A stretch of 16,115 bases of DNA from Balneolaceae bacterium SMO_bin1 (GTDB taxonomy: Bacteria; Bacteroidota; Rhodothermia; Balneolales; Balneolaceae), in NCBI GenBank assembly GCA_003123965.1, contig NNSL01000491.1, positions 1 through 16,115 of the forward strand. The letters are read 5' to 3'. Of the stretch, positions 15,180 through 16,115 are shown one piece after another. Below the pieces are notes generated by a model. The model did not search any database. It had not been told where the DNA came from and worked only from the letters and a program-made list of their open reading frames with translations. The translations under genes and the position numbers were made by a program. Each line of letters begins with the position of its first letter. Within the stretch, counting starts at the first letter, position 1.

Positions 15180-16115
15180 CTAGGCTACGGCATGAACCGA
15201 TTTTTTGCAACGGGCTTCAAATTCGTCTCTAAATCGGTTGATAGTATGACGAACCGGCCATGCAGCGGCATCAGCCAGGGCACAAATAGTGCGGCCTTCC
15301 ATCTGGGTTGTTAAATCAAGAAGAAGGTCTAAATCTTTAATTTCGCCATTCCCATTTTTTATTTTAATCAAAATCTTTTCAAGCCAGCCGGTTCCCTCGC
15401 GGCAGGGGGTACACTGTCCACAAGATTCATGATGGAAAAAGTGCGCGATTCTCCACAATAGATCGACCATGTCAGTACCTTCTTCAACAACCACCATGCC
15501 GGCGGTACCCATCATGGAGCCTGCTTCCCGCAACGAATTGGCATCCATCGACACCCCTTCAAGCTGGTCTGAACGTAGTATCGGCGTGGATGCACCGCCC
15601 GGTATCAGAGCTTTTAGTTCTTTGCCTCCACGTACGCCGCCGGCCACCTCATTGATCAACGTCATAATATCCATACCAGCAGGATATTCGTAGACGCCAG
15701 GCTGATTTACATGTCCAGAAATTCCATAGAGTACAGGACCATTATGTCCATCCGCTCCAATGCCTTGATACCAATCAGCTCCATTATTTATCACCAATGG
15801 TACATTGGCCAGCGTTTCAATATTATTGATTGTAGTGGGATTACCCCAGAGACCTTTTTGAGCAGGGAAGGGAGGCTTCACGCGGGGGTATCCTCGTTTG
15901 CCCTCGATTGATTCGAGCATGCCCGTTTCTTCACCGCAAATATATGCTCCTGCACCGTAGGTGGTTTCAAGCTCCACGCTGAAACCTGAGCCTAAAATAT
16001 CTTCTCCGATATATCCTTTTTTCATAGGCTTCGTCAACAGCCTTTTCAAAAATTTTCACCCAATCTATGTATTCCCCGCGCACATACACATAAATTGTGT
16101 CGATAGCCATGGCAT
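15180..16115 (-). CDS. nuoF: NADH-quinone oxidoreductase subunit F (5' end outside window), with an apparent +1 frameshift
   Basis: NADH-oxidising, FMN-binding subunit of complex I in the cytoplasmic arm. The window holds the C-terminal two-thirds or so. The flavin/NADH region GAGAYICGEETGMLESIEG is intact. The [4Fe-4S] ligands are CGQCTPC (15402-15422) and the Cys of RTICAL (15282-15284). The long frame can be read from an ATG at 16049, but its first nine residues are not NuoF-like. Upstream, a second frame from the window edge encodes AMAIDTIYVYVRGEYIDW and FEKAVDEAYEK, typical NuoF sequence. Removing one A from the six-A run at 16017-16022 joins '..DEAYEK' to 'GYIGEDILGSG..'. The 16049 ATG is therefore not a real start. 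The gene lies 78 bases upstream of nuoG and belongs to the same cluster. Confidence 0.93.

Noticed and set aside
1..16115. CRISPR, transposon, phage, toxin-antitoxin or biosynthetic gene cluster
   Set aside because: I saw no arrays of direct repeats, transposase or integrase motifs, or unknown gene sets; every long frame is either a known housekeeping gene or a shadow of one.

Overview
This window looks like an ordinary housekeeping region of a bacterium from the Bacteroidota/Rhodothermota side of the tree. Balneola-like organisms are my best guess, but that is an inference. The reasons are the moderate, slightly AT-rich base composition, start codons with A/T-rich upstream bases and no visible Shine-Dalgarno sequences, and a Bacteroidota-style promoter (TAACTTTG) ahead of the lipid genes. 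I found no phage, transposon, CRISPR array, defence island or RNA gene, and no intergenic gap longer than about 150 bases.

The left half is on the + strand. It starts with the 3' part of glucose-6-phosphate isomerase (pgi) and a deoxynucleoside kinase. A compact cluster follows: DUF177/YceD protein, rpmF (ribosomal protein L32), plsX, fabH, fabD, fabG, acpP, fabF and rnc. These genes supply phospholipid and fatty acid precursors: PlsX makes acyl-phosphate, FabD and FabH start the malonyl cycle, FabG reduces, FabF elongates, and AcpP carries the chain. L32, its DUF177 partner and RNase III link the cluster to ribosome production and RNA processing. A hairpin followed by a T-tract lies between fabG and acpP and could be an internal terminator or attenuator.

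The right half is on the - strand. Reading leftwards from the right edge it holds nuoF (5' end cut by the window), nuoG and nuoH of respiratory complex I. Two hairpins and a T-rich tract follow, then mtaB (tRNA methylthiotransferase), a family-4-like uracil-DNA glycosylase, and dnaB (replicative helicase). dnaB converges on rnc with one base between the stop codons.

The most notable signal is a set of five apparent reading-frame breaks in conserved genes: one in fabH, two at the 5' end of rnc, one near the 3' end of nuoG and one in nuoF. Each is explained by a single extra base, and four of the five lie in runs of 3-6 identical bases. This pattern suggests uncorrected sequence insertions more than real gene decay, but sequence alone cannot settle it. 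Joining the frames restores normal-length proteins: FabH 331 aa, RNase III 249 aa, NuoG 577 aa. A second notable point is the uracil-DNA glycosylase, which keeps the catalytic motifs of family 4 but lacks three of the four expected iron-sulfur cysteines. I see no clear evidence of a new biological system.
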